Positions 1 through 8,747 of a DNA stretch of 64,000 nucleotides are shown here, one piece after another. The stretch comes from Mediterraneibacter massiliensis (GTDB lineage Bacteria; Bacillota; Clostridia; Lachnospirales; Lachnospiraceae). The position numbers were made by a program, and so were the translations under genes. How positions within the stretch are numbered: the stretch's first letter is position 1; each line of letters opens with the position of its first letter. The notes below the pieces were generated by a model, which saw nothing but the letters and a program-made list of their open reading frames with translations, ran no database searches and was not told where the DNA came from. Location: the NCBI RefSeq assembly GCF_001487105.1, contig NZ_LN913001.1:1381902-1445901 (forward strand). Direction: 5' to 3'.

Positions 1-27
1 TCCCGTCTTTGACAGTTAGAAGAGAAA

Positions 28-71
28 AAAACGGCTACAAACCCAGTAAATATGGGAGGTGTAGCCGTTTC
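28..71 (-). terminator. Terminator of the transposase gene (copy 1)
   Basis: The arms AAACGGCTAC and GTAGCCGTTT form a 10-bp stem. Read on the minus strand it lies just after the transposase stop and is followed by a T run, as for an intrinsic terminator. The same structure is at 16724-16767 in copy 2. Confidence 0.7.
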
Positions 72-91
72 TTGTCTTGCATCGATATGTG

Positions 92-1840
92 CTATATTTC
101 AGGTCTTTTTAAAATTTTTGTATTTTTAATGATTGTTCGCATAGAGGCTTTCGTAATGATCTCGTAATCCGTACGGAATCCAAAACTCTGATGCAGAGCA
201 TCTGTAAGTTCCGTGCGAGTATACGAAGGAATATAACTACTGGCAGCACTTAAAAAGGTCATATTCATGGCCCGCAGAGTTTGGATGATCTGGTCACAAG
301 TGAATCTGTTCCCAATCTTTTTCTCTAAGAGCCGATAAATAATCAGGCTGATATAGCAAGTCATGAAATGGGCTTTGATCCGATCTTCTCGGCGGACAAA
401 TGCGGGACGGGAGCCGAGTTCATCTTTCATGATCCGGAAGTTTTCCTCTATTTCCCAACGCTGCTGATTAATCCGGATGATATCACCCACGTCTCCTTCC
501 AGATTCGTCACTACTGCGTAGAACCCATCATACATTGCTTCTTTTTCTATCTGTTCCTGATCAAGTCCATACACTGTTTTTTCAGCAATCTCTCCATCTT
601 TGGTAACAGTCGTACGTTTTACAAACCGCATAGGGTCATTTTGGTTTGTTCCTTTTCTCTTTTTTCCTGGTGAATCCAAGATCTTTTGTGCCCGTTCAAT
701 CTGACATTCCCGGAGCTTTCTCTGGTAAGCAGCATATTTCGGAGAATAGGTAACAATCAGTGTCTCATCCATATCTCCTGTTATAAGGGGATATTCCTTA
801 TAGTAAACGGAGTTATAGATTTCTTCATCTGTTTCATCCAGTGTACGAAGGTCGATGAACTTCTGTGCTCCTATCTTGCGGAACTGTGTGGGATTCATCG
901 CTTCTTTTCGCTCTTCCGCCTTCATTTTTTTCAGGGAATGTGTGATTACATAAGCCCTGTGGTTGAAACTGTTGAAGCGGCGGTTGTTGTGAGAACCCAA
1001 TCCACTGTCTGAACAGAAAATAAATTCGCTGCAGTTGAAATCCCGGATGATCTTTTGCTCTAACGGTTTTAAAGTGGTCTGCTCATTCTGGTTTCCGGGA
1101 AAAATATCGAAAGACAGAGGAATTCCATCCGCATCCATAAATAATCCCATGGTGACAATCGGATTTGGTCGGTGTTCTTTGCTTTTGCCGTATTTGCGTA
1201 GTTCATCTTCCTGCTCGATCTCGAAATAGAAGTTTGTGCAGTCATAGTACAGGATTTTTTTGTTCCGGGGATGGACAAAGTTGGAATTCCGGTATAACTC
1301 ACTTTGTATAAAATCGGATTCTTCTGCAATAACAGAAAGGGCGCGGTAAACATCCTGCAAATGATACTTTGGTGGTTCCAGCAGAGTTTTGCAGTACTCA
1401 TAGCTTTCACGTTTACTGGAAGGATGGAGAATGCGTGCATAGATCAGATCCGTAAAAACAGCGAGCAGGTCATACTGATACTTGTGACGACTTTTGATCG
1501 ACCGACAGATCTTATCCAGCCGGAGCTCTGTAACCAGAGACTGGAGAAAGAGATATCCGGTATTAAAAAGGCGCTGTTCATTTTTTAGGATGCGAGCTCC
1601 TTGTGAAAAGTCCACTGATACTTTTCCATTTTTCAGATTATAAAGTTCGGTTTCTTTCTTTGCCTCGTTTCTGGCCCACGCCATCATCTTATCCTTATCA
1701 TTGTCGAATTGTGCGAGGAGATCGTTCATCTTTCCCAATTTTTTATAGATATGGGAGGAAGTTTTTCCATTCTCTTTGCGGAAGGACTGATAAATATATA
1801 CATCTTTGTTGTTTGCACTACCTGTGATATTTACGTACAT
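92..1840 (-). CDS. IS1634-family (IS4 superfamily) DDE transposase, copy 1
   Basis: A 582-aa transposase that would catalyse excision and insertion of the element. It shows the DDE pattern of the IS4 superfamily: first Asp in YYDCTNFYFE (about residue 200), second in FCSDSGLG (about 278), and the Glu in RWEIEENFRIMK (about 466), which fits the Y-R-E-K signature. An AGAGG site lies just upstream of the ATG. The protein is intact and identical in sequence to the copy at 16788-18536, so both copies are probably active or were until recently. The IS1634 subgroup is assigned from overall layout and length, supported by the long target duplication at copy 2. Confidence 0.93.
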   Translation of the reverse strand: MYVNITGSANNKDVYIYQSFRKENGKTSSHIYKKLGKMNDLLAQFDNDKDKMMAWARNEAKKETELYNLKNGKVSVDFSQGARILKNEQRLFNTGYLFLQSLVTELRLDKICRSIKSRHKYQYDLLAVFTDLIYARILHPSSKRESYEYCKTLLEPPKYHLQDVYRALSVIAEESDFIQSELYRNSNFVHPRNKKILYYDCTNFYFEIEQEDELRKYGKSKEHRPNPIVTMGLFMDADGIPLSFDIFPGNQNEQTTLKPLEQKIIRDFNCSEFIFCSDSGLGSHNNRRFNSFNHRAYVITHSLKKMKAEERKEAMNPTQFRKIGAQKFIDLRTLDETDEEIYNSVYYKEYPLITGDMDETLIVTYSPKYAAYQRKLRECQIERAQKILDSPGKKRKGTNQNDPMRFVKRTTVTKDGEIAEKTVYGLDQEQIEKEAMYDGFYAVVTNLEGDVGDIIRINQQRWEIEENFRIMKDELGSRPAFVRREDRIKAHFMTCYISLIIYRLLEKKIGNRFTCDQIIQTLRAMNMTFLSAASSYIPSYTRTELTDALHQSFGFRTDYEIITKASMRTIIKNTKILKRPEI

Positions 1841-1918
1841 AAAAAACCTCTTTTCTTTTTATTATATCGCAACTAGCACAAACAAGCACTAATAAATTTA
1901 AAAAATTTGACAAAAAAA

Positions 1919-1936
1919 GTGCCTTTTTATAGGCAT
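1919..1936 (-). terminator. Short hairpin with T run upstream of the transposase
   Basis: On the minus strand the arms TGCC and GGCA are followed by a run of seven T, between the element's right end and the transposase start. It could stop transcription entering from outside, a common IS safeguard. The stem is short. The same structure is at 18615-18632 in copy 2. Confidence 0.4.
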
Positions 1937-2033
1937 TGTAAGGTTTTTTTCTTTATTCAACTGTCAAACCCCCGAGAATAGGCAAAAGAGAATAAAAAGT
2001 GTGTGAAAATGCAAGAAAATACAAAAAAATCTA

Positions 2034-2062
2034 TTGATTATTTGCTGAAAAAACTATATTAT
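2034..2062 (+). promoter_or_regulatory. Probable SigA promoter for ftsZ
   Basis: TTGATT (2034-2039), 17-bp spacer, TATTAT (2057-2062). It lies between the IS right end and the ftsZ ribosome site, so ftsZ can be transcribed despite the insertion. Chosen by eye in AT-rich DNA. Confidence 0.4.
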
Positions 2063-2135
2063 ATACTTATTGGATTATATCGTTCAATATAGGGATGTAT
2101 AAAAAATTAGTAGGACGACAAAGGAGGAAATACTC

Positions 2136-3314
2136 TTGTTAGAAATTAAAACGAATGAATCAGAAGCAGCTGCAAGAATTATCGTTGTCGGTGTCGGCGG
2201 CGGCGGAAATAACGCGGTAAACCGTATGATCGACGAGCAGATTGCAGGTGTGGAATTTATAGCGGTGAATACAGATAAACAGGCACTGCAGTTATGCAAG
2301 GCACCTACGCTAATGCAGATTGGAGAGAAGCTTACGAAAGGGCTTGGAGCAGGCGCACAGCCGGAGGTAGGCGAAAAAGCTGCAGAGGAAAGCGCAGAGG
2401 AGATATCTGCTGCATTAAAAGGTGCGGATATGGTCTTTGTAACCTGCGGCATGGGCGGCGGAACAGGTACAGGTGCGGCGCCTGTCGTAGCACGGATCGC
2501 AAAAGAGCAGGGGGCACTGACAGTCGGAGTTGTGACAAAGCCTTTCCGCTTTGAATCCAAGACGAGAATGTCTAATGCGCTTTCGGGGATTGACAGATTA
2601 AAAGAAAATGTAGATACGATCATCGTTATCCCGAATGATAAGTTATTGGAAGTGGTAGACAGAAGGACGACCATGCCGGAAGCCCTAAAGAAAGCAGATG
2701 AGGTACTGCAGCAAGGTATCCAGGGAATTACAGATCTGATCAATGTTCCTTCTCTTATCAATCTGGATTTTGCAGATATCCAGACGGTCATGAAGGACAA
2801 GGGGATCGCGCATATCGGTATCGGAGAAGGACGTGGAGATGACAAGGCACTGGAGGCGGTAAAGCAGGCGGTTGCAAGTCCGCTGCTTGAGACAACGATC
2901 CAGGGTGCCTCCCATGTGATCATCAATATTTCCGGTGATATAACTTTGATGGATGCTTCTGACGCGGCAGATTATGTACAGGAACTTGCCGGCGAGAGCG
3001 CAAATATCATTTTTGGTGCTATGTATGATGATACAAAATCTGATGAAGCAAGGATTACAGTTATTGCTACTGGATTACATAATGTGGGCGGGAGCGCTTC
3101 CAAGCTGAAGGCAAGATTGGAAGGACAGCAGAAAGTAGGTTCTATCCTGCCGTCAGGCGATATGCTTGGAAGAACTTCTGACGGAGAAAGGACTGCTGGA
3201 GGCTTTGCGAAAAGGACAACAGGCGGTACAATGCCGACTTTGCAGCAGCCAAGGACACCGTCTAGTAATGTAAAAGAGCAGTCTATTAAAATACCGGATT
3301 TCTTTAAGAAATAA
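2136..3314 (+). CDS. ftsZ: Cell division protein FtsZ
   Basis: Tubulin-like GTPase (392 aa) that polymerises into the cytokinetic ring at midcell. The GTP-binding loop GGGTGTG is at residues 107-113 and the T7 synergy loop NLDFAD near 209. The C-terminal peptide ending IKIPDFFKK is the conserved tail that binds membrane tethers (FtsA or SepF in other species). The start is TTG, 8 bases after a perfect AAGGAGG (2121-2127). Length is normal. The gene is followed by its own terminator and then spoIIGA, the usual clostridial order. Upstream division genes are not visible because an IS lies there. Confidence 0.98.
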   Translation: MLEIKTNESEAAARIIVVGVGGGGNNAVNRMIDEQIAGVEFIAVNTDKQALQLCKAPTLMQIGEKLTKGLGAGAQPEVGEKAAEESAEEISAALKGADMVFVTCGMGGGTGTGAAPVVARIAKEQGALTVGVVTKPFRFESKTRMSNALSGIDRLKENVDTIIVIPNDKLLEVVDRRTTMPEALKKADEVLQQGIQGITDLINVPSLINLDFADIQTVMKDKGIAHIGIGEGRGDDKALEAVKQAVASPLLETTIQGASHVIINISGDITLMDASDAADYVQELAGESANIIFGAMYDDTKSDEARITVIATGLHNVGGSASKLKARLEGQQKVGSILPSGDMLGRTSDGERTAGGFAKRTTGGTMPTLQQPRTPSSNVKEQSIKIPDFFKK

Positions 3315-3333
3315 ACAGTAGTCTATAAAGCAG

Positions 3334-3369
3334 ACAGCCTGTCCAGAAAGTGGACAGGCTGTTTTTTTT
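3334..3369 (+). terminator. Intrinsic terminator after ftsZ
   Basis: An 11-bp perfect stem (3334-3344 with 3352-3362), 7-base loop, then a run of T to 3369. The T run leads directly into a Spo0A-like box of the next operon. Confidence 0.9.
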
Positions 3370-3434
3370 GTCGAAATATATTCCATATCTTATGTCAGTA
3401 TCTGACAAATTTTCAAAAAGAACAAGATTATAAT
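3369..3434 (+). promoter_or_regulatory. Probable Spo0A-activated promoter of spoIIGA-sigE
   Basis: A perfect 0A box TGTCGAA is at 3369-3375. A second, weaker box (TTTGTCAGA on the minus strand, 3400-3408) overlaps CTGACA (3402-3407), which fits a -35. TATAAT follows at 3429-3434, a 21-bp spacer. The B. subtilis spoIIG promoter is known for 22-bp spacing and Spo0A binding over the -35. TGTCAG-TAT-CTGACA (3393-3407) is also a perfect inverted repeat. Confidence 0.55.
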
Positions 3435-3487
3435 AGGCAGTGCTTGAGTGCTAAATCGATTTGTACCAAGGAGAAAGAAGGTGGAAC

Positions 3488-4273
3488 ATGTACTATGAGG
3501 TATACATAGACGTGTTATTTTTAGAAAACTTTATGATGGACTCCCTGCTTCTTCTTGCGATTCATACAATACGTAAAAGTGGAACGACACATAGACGTAT
3601 TTTTGGGGGAAGCGCGGTGGGAAGCGTTCTTACCTGCATAGTGATTTCTCTGCCGCTTCCAGGAACTGTTAAATTTTTACTTTATCATATGCTGGTGAAT
3701 ACCGTTATGCTGAAAACGGGTATCAAGATGAAAGGAATAAAGGCACTGTTTAAAAATATATGTCTTTTATATCTTTTTTCTTTCCTGTTCGGCGGAGTCC
3801 TCCATTTTTTCCGTCCTTATATGAGAACGGCAAGCCTGTTTTTCTTTGTTGCTGCTGGCAGTTATTGTCTGTTGGTAAAGGGGTGGGAAATGTTGAGAAA
3901 GATGGAAAGAAAACAAAAAAATATATGCAAGGTGATCGTACAGACGGATACGGGAGAACATGAATTTAAAGCTCTGCTAGATACAGGGAATACATTGGAA
4001 GATCCGGTGACTGGAAAATCCGTAAGCATTATAGATAAAGAAGCCGCGAGAAAGCTGTGCGGAGAAGAACCGTTGAAAGGGTTTCACTATATACCATACC
4101 GATGTGTAGGCAAAGAAAGTGTAATGCCTGCTTTTCAGATAGACAAAATGTGTATTTGCGCAGAGGAAGAAAAATGGGTGTCAAACCCAGTACTTGGGAT
4201 CGGAGAAGAAAGAATAGATAAGCAGGATGAATATCAGATGTTGTTAAATCCTGACATATTAGGAGGAATATAA
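3488..4273 (+). CDS. spoIIGA: Sporulation sigma-E factor processing peptidase SpoIIGA
   Basis: Membrane aspartic protease (261 aa) that removes the N-terminal pro-sequence of pro-SigE in the mother cell. The N-terminal half has about five hydrophobic segments and the C-terminal domain carries the catalytic motif LLDTGNT with Asp at residue 165. It is somewhat shorter than the B. subtilis protein. An in-frame TTG at 3461 exists, but the ATG at 3488 gives the family-typical N-terminus ([14 protein letters not shown]) and follows AAGGTGG closely. One base separates its stop from the sigE ATG, and the sigE ribosome site AGGAGG lies in its last codons, so the pair is translationally linked. Confidence 0.95.
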   Translation: MYYEVYIDVLFLENFMMDSLLLLAIHTIRKSGTTHRRIFGGSAVGSVLTCIVISLPLPGTVKFLLYHMLVNTVMLKTGIKMKGIKALFKNICLLYLFSFLFGGVLHFFRPYMRTASLFFFVAAGSYCLLVKGWEMLRKMERKQKNICKVIVQTDTGEHEFKALLDTGNTLEDPVTGKSVSIIDKEAARKLCGEEPLKGFHYIPYRCVGKESVMPAFQIDKMCICAEEEKWVSNPVLGIGEERIDKQDEYQMLLNPDILGGI

Positions 4274-4274
4274 G

Positions 4275-5015
4275 ATGATTATAAAAGTCGCTGTACCACA
4301 GCAATTTAAATTAAAGGTAATACCGGATTTCCGAAGTCTTTTATTTACAAACCGCAAAGAAATACACTATATCGGTGGATCGGAAGTGCTTCCTGCTCCG
4401 TTGGATATAGAAAAGGAAAATGAGGTTATACAAAGATTAGGTTCTGAATATGATCAAGAGGCGAAGAAGCTTCTGATCGAACATAATCTGCGTCTTGTCG
4501 TATACATAGCAAAGAAATTTGATAATACAGGTGTCGGCGTGGAAGATTTGATCTCCATCGGGACGATTGGCCTGATCAAAGCTATCAACACTTTTGATCC
4601 GATGAAAAAAATCAAACTGGCAACGTATGCCTCCCGTTGTATTGAAAATGAGATCCTGATGTATCTGCGCAGGAACAATAAAACAAAACTGGAAGTTTCA
4701 ATCGACGAGCCTCTAAATGTAGATTGGGATGGAAATGAACTGCTGCTTTCAGATATATTAGGGACAGAAGAAGATACGATCTATAAAGACCTGGAAAATG
4801 AAGCAGAGAGAAAGTTATTGGTCCGCGCGATCAACAAGCTGTCCAGCCGGGAGAAAATGATCATTAAAATGCGGTTTGGGCTGGATAATCCGGAAGGAAA
4901 AGAAAAGACACAAAAAGAGGTGGCTGATCTGCTTGGGATTTCGCAGTCCTATATTTCCCGTTTGGAAAAGAAGATCATGCAGAGGCTCAAAAGAGAGTTG
5001 GTGAAGTTTGAATAA
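4275..5015 (+). CDS. sigE: RNA polymerase sporulation sigma factor SigE (pro-form)
   Basis: Sigma-70 family factor (246 aa) directing early mother-cell transcription. The first 30 or so residues form the basic/hydrophobic pro-sequence; the conserved processing region is [15 protein letters not shown] (residues 29-43). Region 2 ([24 protein letters not shown]) and the region 4 helix-turn-helix ([20 protein letters not shown]) are intact. The gene directly follows its processing protease. Activity is expected only after septum formation, through SpoIIGA cleavage. Confidence 0.97.
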   Translation: MIIKVAVPQQFKLKVIPDFRSLLFTNRKEIHYIGGSEVLPAPLDIEKENEVIQRLGSEYDQEAKKLLIEHNLRLVVYIAKKFDNTGVGVEDLISIGTIGLIKAINTFDPMKKIKLATYASRCIENEILMYLRRNNKTKLEVSIDEPLNVDWDGNELLLSDILGTEEDTIYKDLENEAERKLLVRAINKLSSREKMIIKMRFGLDNPEGKEKTQKEVADLLGISQSYISRLEKKIMQRLKRELVKFE

Positions 5016-5072
5016 AAGGGTGTATATCCCGTAAAAAGGTGATACAATAAGAAAAAAGGGTTGGTGAAGCTT

Positions 5073-6683
5073 ATGAAATTGCACTTTATAGGAGCAGCCC
5101 ATGAAGTGACGGGCAGCTGTCATTTTCTTGAAGCGGCGGGACAAAACATCCTGATAGATTATGGGATGGAGCAGGGACCGGATCTATATGAGAATCCGGG
5201 CCTTCCCCTGAAAGCGTCGGATATCGATTATGTCTTTTTGACACATGCACATATCGATCACTCCGGCATGCTGCCTAAACTGGTAAAAGATGGTTTTAAA
5301 GGGCAGATCATCACAACGTTTGCTACAGCAGACTTATGCAACATCATGCTTCGTGACAGCGCGCATATCCAAGAATTTGAGGCAGAGTGGCGGAACAGAA
5401 AAGGGAAACGTTCAGGTGCGCCTGTCTACGAACCGATCTATTGTATGCAGGATGCCTTGGATGCAATAGAATTGCTTGTTCCCTGCCAATATGGACAGCG
5501 GATCACCGTATGTGATGGGATCCAGGTGCGTTTTACGGATGTGGGACATCTGCTTGGTTCTGCCAGCATAGAAGTGTGGGCGACAGAAGGGGATATAACA
5601 AAGAAGATTGTATTTTCAGGCGATGTGGGCAATATCGACCAGCCCATCATCAAAGACCCTGGATATACAGAGAGCGCGGATTATGTCGTGATAGAATCTA
5701 CTTATGGGAACAGGCTGCATACAACCGAAAAGATTGATTATGTGGGAGAGTTTACTCGAATATTAAAAGAGACATTTGAAAAGGGCGGCAATGTGGTGAT
5801 CCCCTCTTTTGCTGTAGGCAGGACGCAGGAGATGCTGTATTTTATCCGGGAGATCAAAGAAAATAATTTGTTGAGTGAATTTCCGGATTTTGAAGTATAT
5901 CTGGACAGTCCTCTTGCGATCGAGGCAACAAAGGTATTTACAAGAAATATGCGGGAGTGCTTTGATACGGAGGCTATGGAATTGGTCAATGCGGGAGTGA
6001 ATCCGCTCGTTTTTCCGGGGCTTAAAGTTTCTACAACGAGTGAAGATTCTAAAATGATCAATTTTATAGAGAAGCCGAAAGTGATCATTTCTGCGTCCGG
6101 AATGTGCGATGCAGGAAGAATCCGCCATCACCTGAAACATAATCTGTGGAGACCGGAGTGTACGGTGCTGTTTGTGGGATATCAGGCAAACGGAACATTA
6201 GGACGCCGTCTGTTGGAAGGAGAAAAAAATGTGAAGCTCTTCGGAGAGGAAATAGAGGTGCGGTGCCGGATTGAAAGTCTGCACGGGGTCAGCGGTCACG
6301 CAGACAAAAACGGACTCCTTGCCTGGCTTAAAGGCTTTCGAAGTCCGATCGAGCACGTGTTTGTTGTCCACGGAGAAGATACAGTGACGGAAGAGTTTGC
6401 CGGTACGATAGAAGAAGAACTTGGAATAAAAGCATGGGCTCCTTATCCGTGCGGGCAGGCAGATTTACTTACGAACGAGATCTTAAACGAAGGAGTACGG
6501 ATCCCAGTCAAGGAAAAGAAGGCAGAGCAGAGAAAGTCAGATTCTGCTTATGAGCGTCTGCTGAGAGCCGGAAGGCATCTGCTGGATGTGATCGCAGGAA
6601 ATAGAGGATTATCCAACAAAGACGCAGCAAGGTTTGAAAGTCAGATACAGAATCTTGCAGAAAAATGGGATAGAAAAAAATAA
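5073..6683 (+). CDS. Beta-CASP metallo-beta-lactamase-fold hydrolase (probable RNA nuclease)
   Basis: A 536-aa protein of the metallo-beta-lactamase/beta-CASP/RMMBL type found in RNA-processing nucleases. The metal motif HAHIDH is at residues 58-63; GDVGN, the beta-CASP segment ending SGMCDAGRIRHHL and the late motif VSGHADKNGLLAWL (metal-binding His) follow in order. About 50 residues of charged C-terminal extension end the protein. TTG and GTG starts at 5061 and 5064 are possible, but the ATG at 5073 gives the family-typical start MKLHFIGAAHEVTGSCH. It lies between sigE and sigG and may share their expression; its substrate cannot be deduced. Confidence 0.85.
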   Translation: MKLHFIGAAHEVTGSCHFLEAAGQNILIDYGMEQGPDLYENPGLPLKASDIDYVFLTHAHIDHSGMLPKLVKDGFKGQIITTFATADLCNIMLRDSAHIQEFEAEWRNRKGKRSGAPVYEPIYCMQDALDAIELLVPCQYGQRITVCDGIQVRFTDVGHLLGSASIEVWATEGDITKKIVFSGDVGNIDQPIIKDPGYTESADYVVIESTYGNRLHTTEKIDYVGEFTRILKETFEKGGNVVIPSFAVGRTQEMLYFIREIKENNLLSEFPDFEVYLDSPLAIEATKVFTRNMRECFDTEAMELVNAGVNPLVFPGLKVSTTSEDSKMINFIEKPKVIISASGMCDAGRIRHHLKHNLWRPECTVLFVGYQANGTLGRRLLEGEKNVKLFGEEIEVRCRIESLHGVSGHADKNGLLAWLKGFRSPIEHVFVVHGEDTVTEEFAGTIEEELGIKAWAPYPCGQADLLTNEILNEGVRIPVKEKKAEQRKSDSAYERLLRAGRHLLDVIAGNRGLSNKDAARFESQIQNLAEKWDRKK

Positions 6684-6708
6684 GTGTCTGAAAAATAAAA
6701 AAAGATAG

Positions 6709-6764
6709 ATGGTCTGTATTTCTGCCGAAAGAAGGATATTTTATTCGGAAGAAATACAGACCAT
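6709..6764 (+). terminator. Long hairpin terminator between the MBL gene and sigG
   Basis: The 15-bp arms ATGGTCTGTATTTCT and AGAAATACAGACCAT are perfectly complementary. A second inner stem (CCGAA/TTCGG, 6725-6729 with 6744-6748) extends it. TCTCTTTT follows. Confidence 0.75.
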
Positions 6765-6843
6765 TCTCTTTTGTCAAGGACTAAAAGTTTATAAAATTTT
6801 CTTTCTTTCCGCATATCTTGCGTCCGCAGTGAGAATCATTTTA

Positions 6844-6864
6844 CTAGAAAATGTTTCTAGGAGG
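6844..6864 (+). promoter_or_regulatory. Leader hairpin abutting the sigG ribosome site
   Basis: CTAGAAA-ATG-TTTCTAG (6844-6860) is a perfect 7-bp inverted repeat whose 3' arm overlaps the ribosome site TAGGAGG (6858-6864), ten bases before the sigG ATG. Folding would partly hide the ribosome site. An ATG lies in the loop. I recall a comparable leader hairpin for B. subtilis sigG; here it is inference from sequence. Confidence 0.5.
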
Positions 6865-6873
6865 ATTCTTAAA

Positions 6874-7656
6874 ATGGCGTTAAATAAAGTGGAATTATGC
6901 GGAGTGAATACATCCAGACTGCCTCTTTTGAAGGAAGAAGAGAAAGAAGCCCTGTTCGTGCGCATCAAAGAAGGTGACGAACAGGCGAGAGAAGAATATA
7001 TCAAAGGGAATCTGAGGTTGGTTTTAAGCGTGATCAAAAGATTTGCAGCCAGCAATGAAAATGCGGACGATTTATTTCAGATCGGCTGTGTGGGACTTAT
7101 GAAAGCGGTTGATCATTTTGACCCAGACAGGATGGTGAAGTTTTCTACTTATGCGGTGCCAATGATCATAGGGGAAATCCGGCGTTATCTGCGGGATAAT
7201 AATTCTATCCGGGTAAGCCGTTCCTTGCGGGATACGGCTTATAAAGCGATTTATGCAAAGGAAGGATATATCAAGAAGTATTTAAAAGAGCCTACTGTAC
7301 AGGAGATAGCAGATGAAATAGGAATATCTAAGGAGGACATTGTCTTTGCCCTGGATGCGATCCAGATGCCTATGAGTCTGCAGGAACCGGTATACAGCGA
7401 CGGTGGGGATACACTGTATGTGATGGATCAGGTAAGTGATAAGAAGAATAAGGAAGAAAACTGGATCGAAGAACTGTCGTTGGAGGCGGCGATGGAGCGT
7501 CTGAATGAACGAGAAAGGTATATCATCACCTTGCGGTTTTTTGAAGGAAAAACACAGATGGAGGTGGCGGAAGAAATCAAAATTTCACAGGCGCAGGTAA
7601 GCCGTCTGGAAAAAAATGCACTGAAGATAATGCGGCAATATCTTTTAGGAAAGTAG
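6874..7656 (+). CDS. sigG: RNA polymerase sporulation sigma factor SigG
   Basis: Forespore late sigma factor (260 aa, the same length as in B. subtilis). The start MALNKVELCGVNTS matches the SigG N-terminus, so the longer reading frame from 6709 is rejected. Region 2 (NLRLVLSVIKRF...DLFQIGCVGLMKAVDHFD), region 3 and the region 4 helix-turn-helix (QMEVAEEIKISQAQVSRLEK) are complete. I could not find a convincing SigF-type promoter (GYWTA / GGNNANAHT) in the 100 bases before it. A terminator upstream and a leader hairpin suggest expression independent of the preceding gene. Confidence 0.96.
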   Translation: MALNKVELCGVNTSRLPLLKEEEKEALFVRIKEGDEQAREEYIKGNLRLVLSVIKRFAASNENADDLFQIGCVGLMKAVDHFDPDRMVKFSTYAVPMIIGEIRRYLRDNNSIRVSRSLRDTAYKAIYAKEGYIKKYLKEPTVQEIADEIGISKEDIVFALDAIQMPMSLQEPVYSDGGDTLYVMDQVSDKKNKEENWIEELSLEAAMERLNERERYIITLRFFEGKTQMEVAEEIKISQAQVSRLEKNALKIMRQYLLGK

Positions 7657-7703
7657 CAAGAGTAGTACGAAAGAAAAAAGAAGAAAAAATGTCCCTTTCT
7701 TAG

Positions 7704-7732
7704 TTGAAATTTCCTAAACTTCATACTATGAT
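7704..7732 (+). promoter_or_regulatory. Probable SigA promoter for the HAD phosphatase gene
   Basis: TTGAAA (7704-7709), 17-bp spacer, TATGAT (7727-7732), 44 bases before the start codon. Confidence 0.5.
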
Positions 7733-7776
7733 ATTCATAGATTGTCAGTAAGATAAAGAAGGGATGAACGAAAAAG

Positions 7777-8454
7777 ATGTACAAAGCTTGTATTTTCGAT
7801 TTAGACGGGACACTGGCGGATACTTTGGAGTCACTGCTTTTTTCGGTGAATGAAACGTTAAAGGAGATGGGGCTGCCTTATATTACAAAGGATCAGTGCA
7901 GGAGATTTGTCGGCAATGGAGCAAAAGTACTGATGGAAAAAGCCATCGAGTCAGGCGGCGGGAGCGCAAAGGGGCGCATTGAGGAAGGTATGGAACGCTA
8001 CAGACGTATATTTGACGCAAACTGCACATATCATGTAATACCTTATGAAGGAATAAAGACACTTCTTAATACACTTAAAAGCCGGAATATAAAACTGGCC
8101 GTACTGTCAAACAAGCCGGATGTCCAGGCTGGAAAAGTTGTCGAAGAGCTGTTTGGAAAAGGAATGTTTGACTGGATTCAGGGGCAGAAGGAAGGGGTTC
8201 CCAGAAAACCGGATCCTTCTGCAGCGCTTGCGATAGCAGAAAGTTTGGGAGCTGCGGCTGAGGAGACGGTCTATATCGGGGATTCAGAAGTGGATATTGC
8301 CACAGGCAGGGCGGCCCATATGCTGACAGTTGGAGTGGCATGGGGCTTTCGAGGAGCAGCTGAATTAGAGAAAATCGGAGCAGGCTGCATTGTCAGTTCA
8401 CCGGATGAGATCGTACAGCTGATAGAGAAGAAGGAGGAAAAAGGGTATGAATGA
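7777..8454 (+). CDS. HAD-family phosphatase (phosphoglycolate phosphatase-like)
   Basis: A 225-aa haloacid-dehalogenase hydrolase. Motif I FDLDGTLAD has the nucleophile Asp8 and acid/base Asp10, motif II is LSNKPD, and motif III is GDSEVDIATGRAA. The helical cap between motifs I and II fits the Gph/PpaX group, which dephosphorylates phosphoglycolate or pyrophosphate. Exact substrate is uncertain. The stop overlaps the next start by 8 bases, so the two genes are cotranscribed. Confidence 0.85.
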   Translation: MYKACIFDLDGTLADTLESLLFSVNETLKEMGLPYITKDQCRRFVGNGAKVLMEKAIESGGGSAKGRIEEGMERYRRIFDANCTYHVIPYEGIKTLLNTLKSRNIKLAVLSNKPDVQAGKVVEELFGKGMFDWIQGQKEGVPRKPDPSAALAIAESLGAAAEETVYIGDSEVDIATGRAAHMLTVGVAWGFRGAAELEKIGAGCIVSSPDEIVQLIEKKEEKGYE

Positions 8455-8710
8455 GTATGATGAAGAATGTTTGCTTACTTTTTTGAAGAAGCAGTCTCAG
8501 CTATTTGACGAACCTGTTGCGGAGACACTAGAGGAGGCAGAGGCATTTCTGGAGGACTGCATGGCAGTGGTTGTAGACTCTCTGGATGAAGTAAAAGAAT
8601 ACTTTGAAGAGAGTGGAGTTGATGTGGAAGAAATGTCCAAGGAAGAATTAGAGGAAGCATCTGAAGTTTTTGCTCTTCCGGATGGAAAATATCTGATCGT
8701 AGAAGGTTAA
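8447..8710 (+). CDS. Small acidic conserved protein of unknown function
   Basis: An 87-aa, very acidic protein (many Glu/Asp, few basic residues) with no Cys pair, signal peptide or membrane segment; it ends FALPDGKYLIVEG. It starts inside the last codons of the HAD phosphatase gene, with an AAGGAGG-like site in that gene (around 8431-8439), and is followed immediately by a terminator. The translational overlap supports a real gene. I do not recognise the family; a regulatory or partner role to the phosphatase is only suggested by position. Confidence 0.7.
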   Translation: MNEYDEECLLTFLKKQSQLFDEPVAETLEEAEAFLEDCMAVVVDSLDEVKEYFEESGVDVEEMSKEELEEASEVFALPDGKYLIVEG

Positions 8711-8720
8711 AAAAAGAAAG

Positions 8721-8747
8721 GCCGCAGTTATCTGACTGCGGCTTTTT
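8721..8747. terminator. Bidirectional terminator between convergent genes
   Basis: GCCGCAGT (8721-8728) pairs with ACTGCGGC (8735-8742). T runs follow on both strands. The stem overlaps the last codons of the minus-strand gene. Confidence 0.85.

Larger units (their letters stand above)
1..1973 (-). mobile_element. IS1634-family insertion sequence, copy 1
   Basis: The element carries one transposase gene on the minus strand. It matches 16697-18669 base for base except one position (G at 1869, A at 18565). The ends are imperfect inverted repeats sharing TTTGACAGTT (bases 8-17, and the complement near 1959-1968). The right boundary could lie 2-3 bases further on. It sits 162 bp upstream of ftsZ, where division genes are normally found in clostridia. 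The window starts exactly at the first base of the element, so the left flank and any direct repeat cannot be seen. Near-identity of the copies points to recent transposition. Confidence 0.92.

Noticed and set aside
6765..6843. SigF-type promoter for sigG
   Set aside because: GTTTA at 6787-6791 fits a -35 but nothing like GGNNANAHT follows at the right distance.
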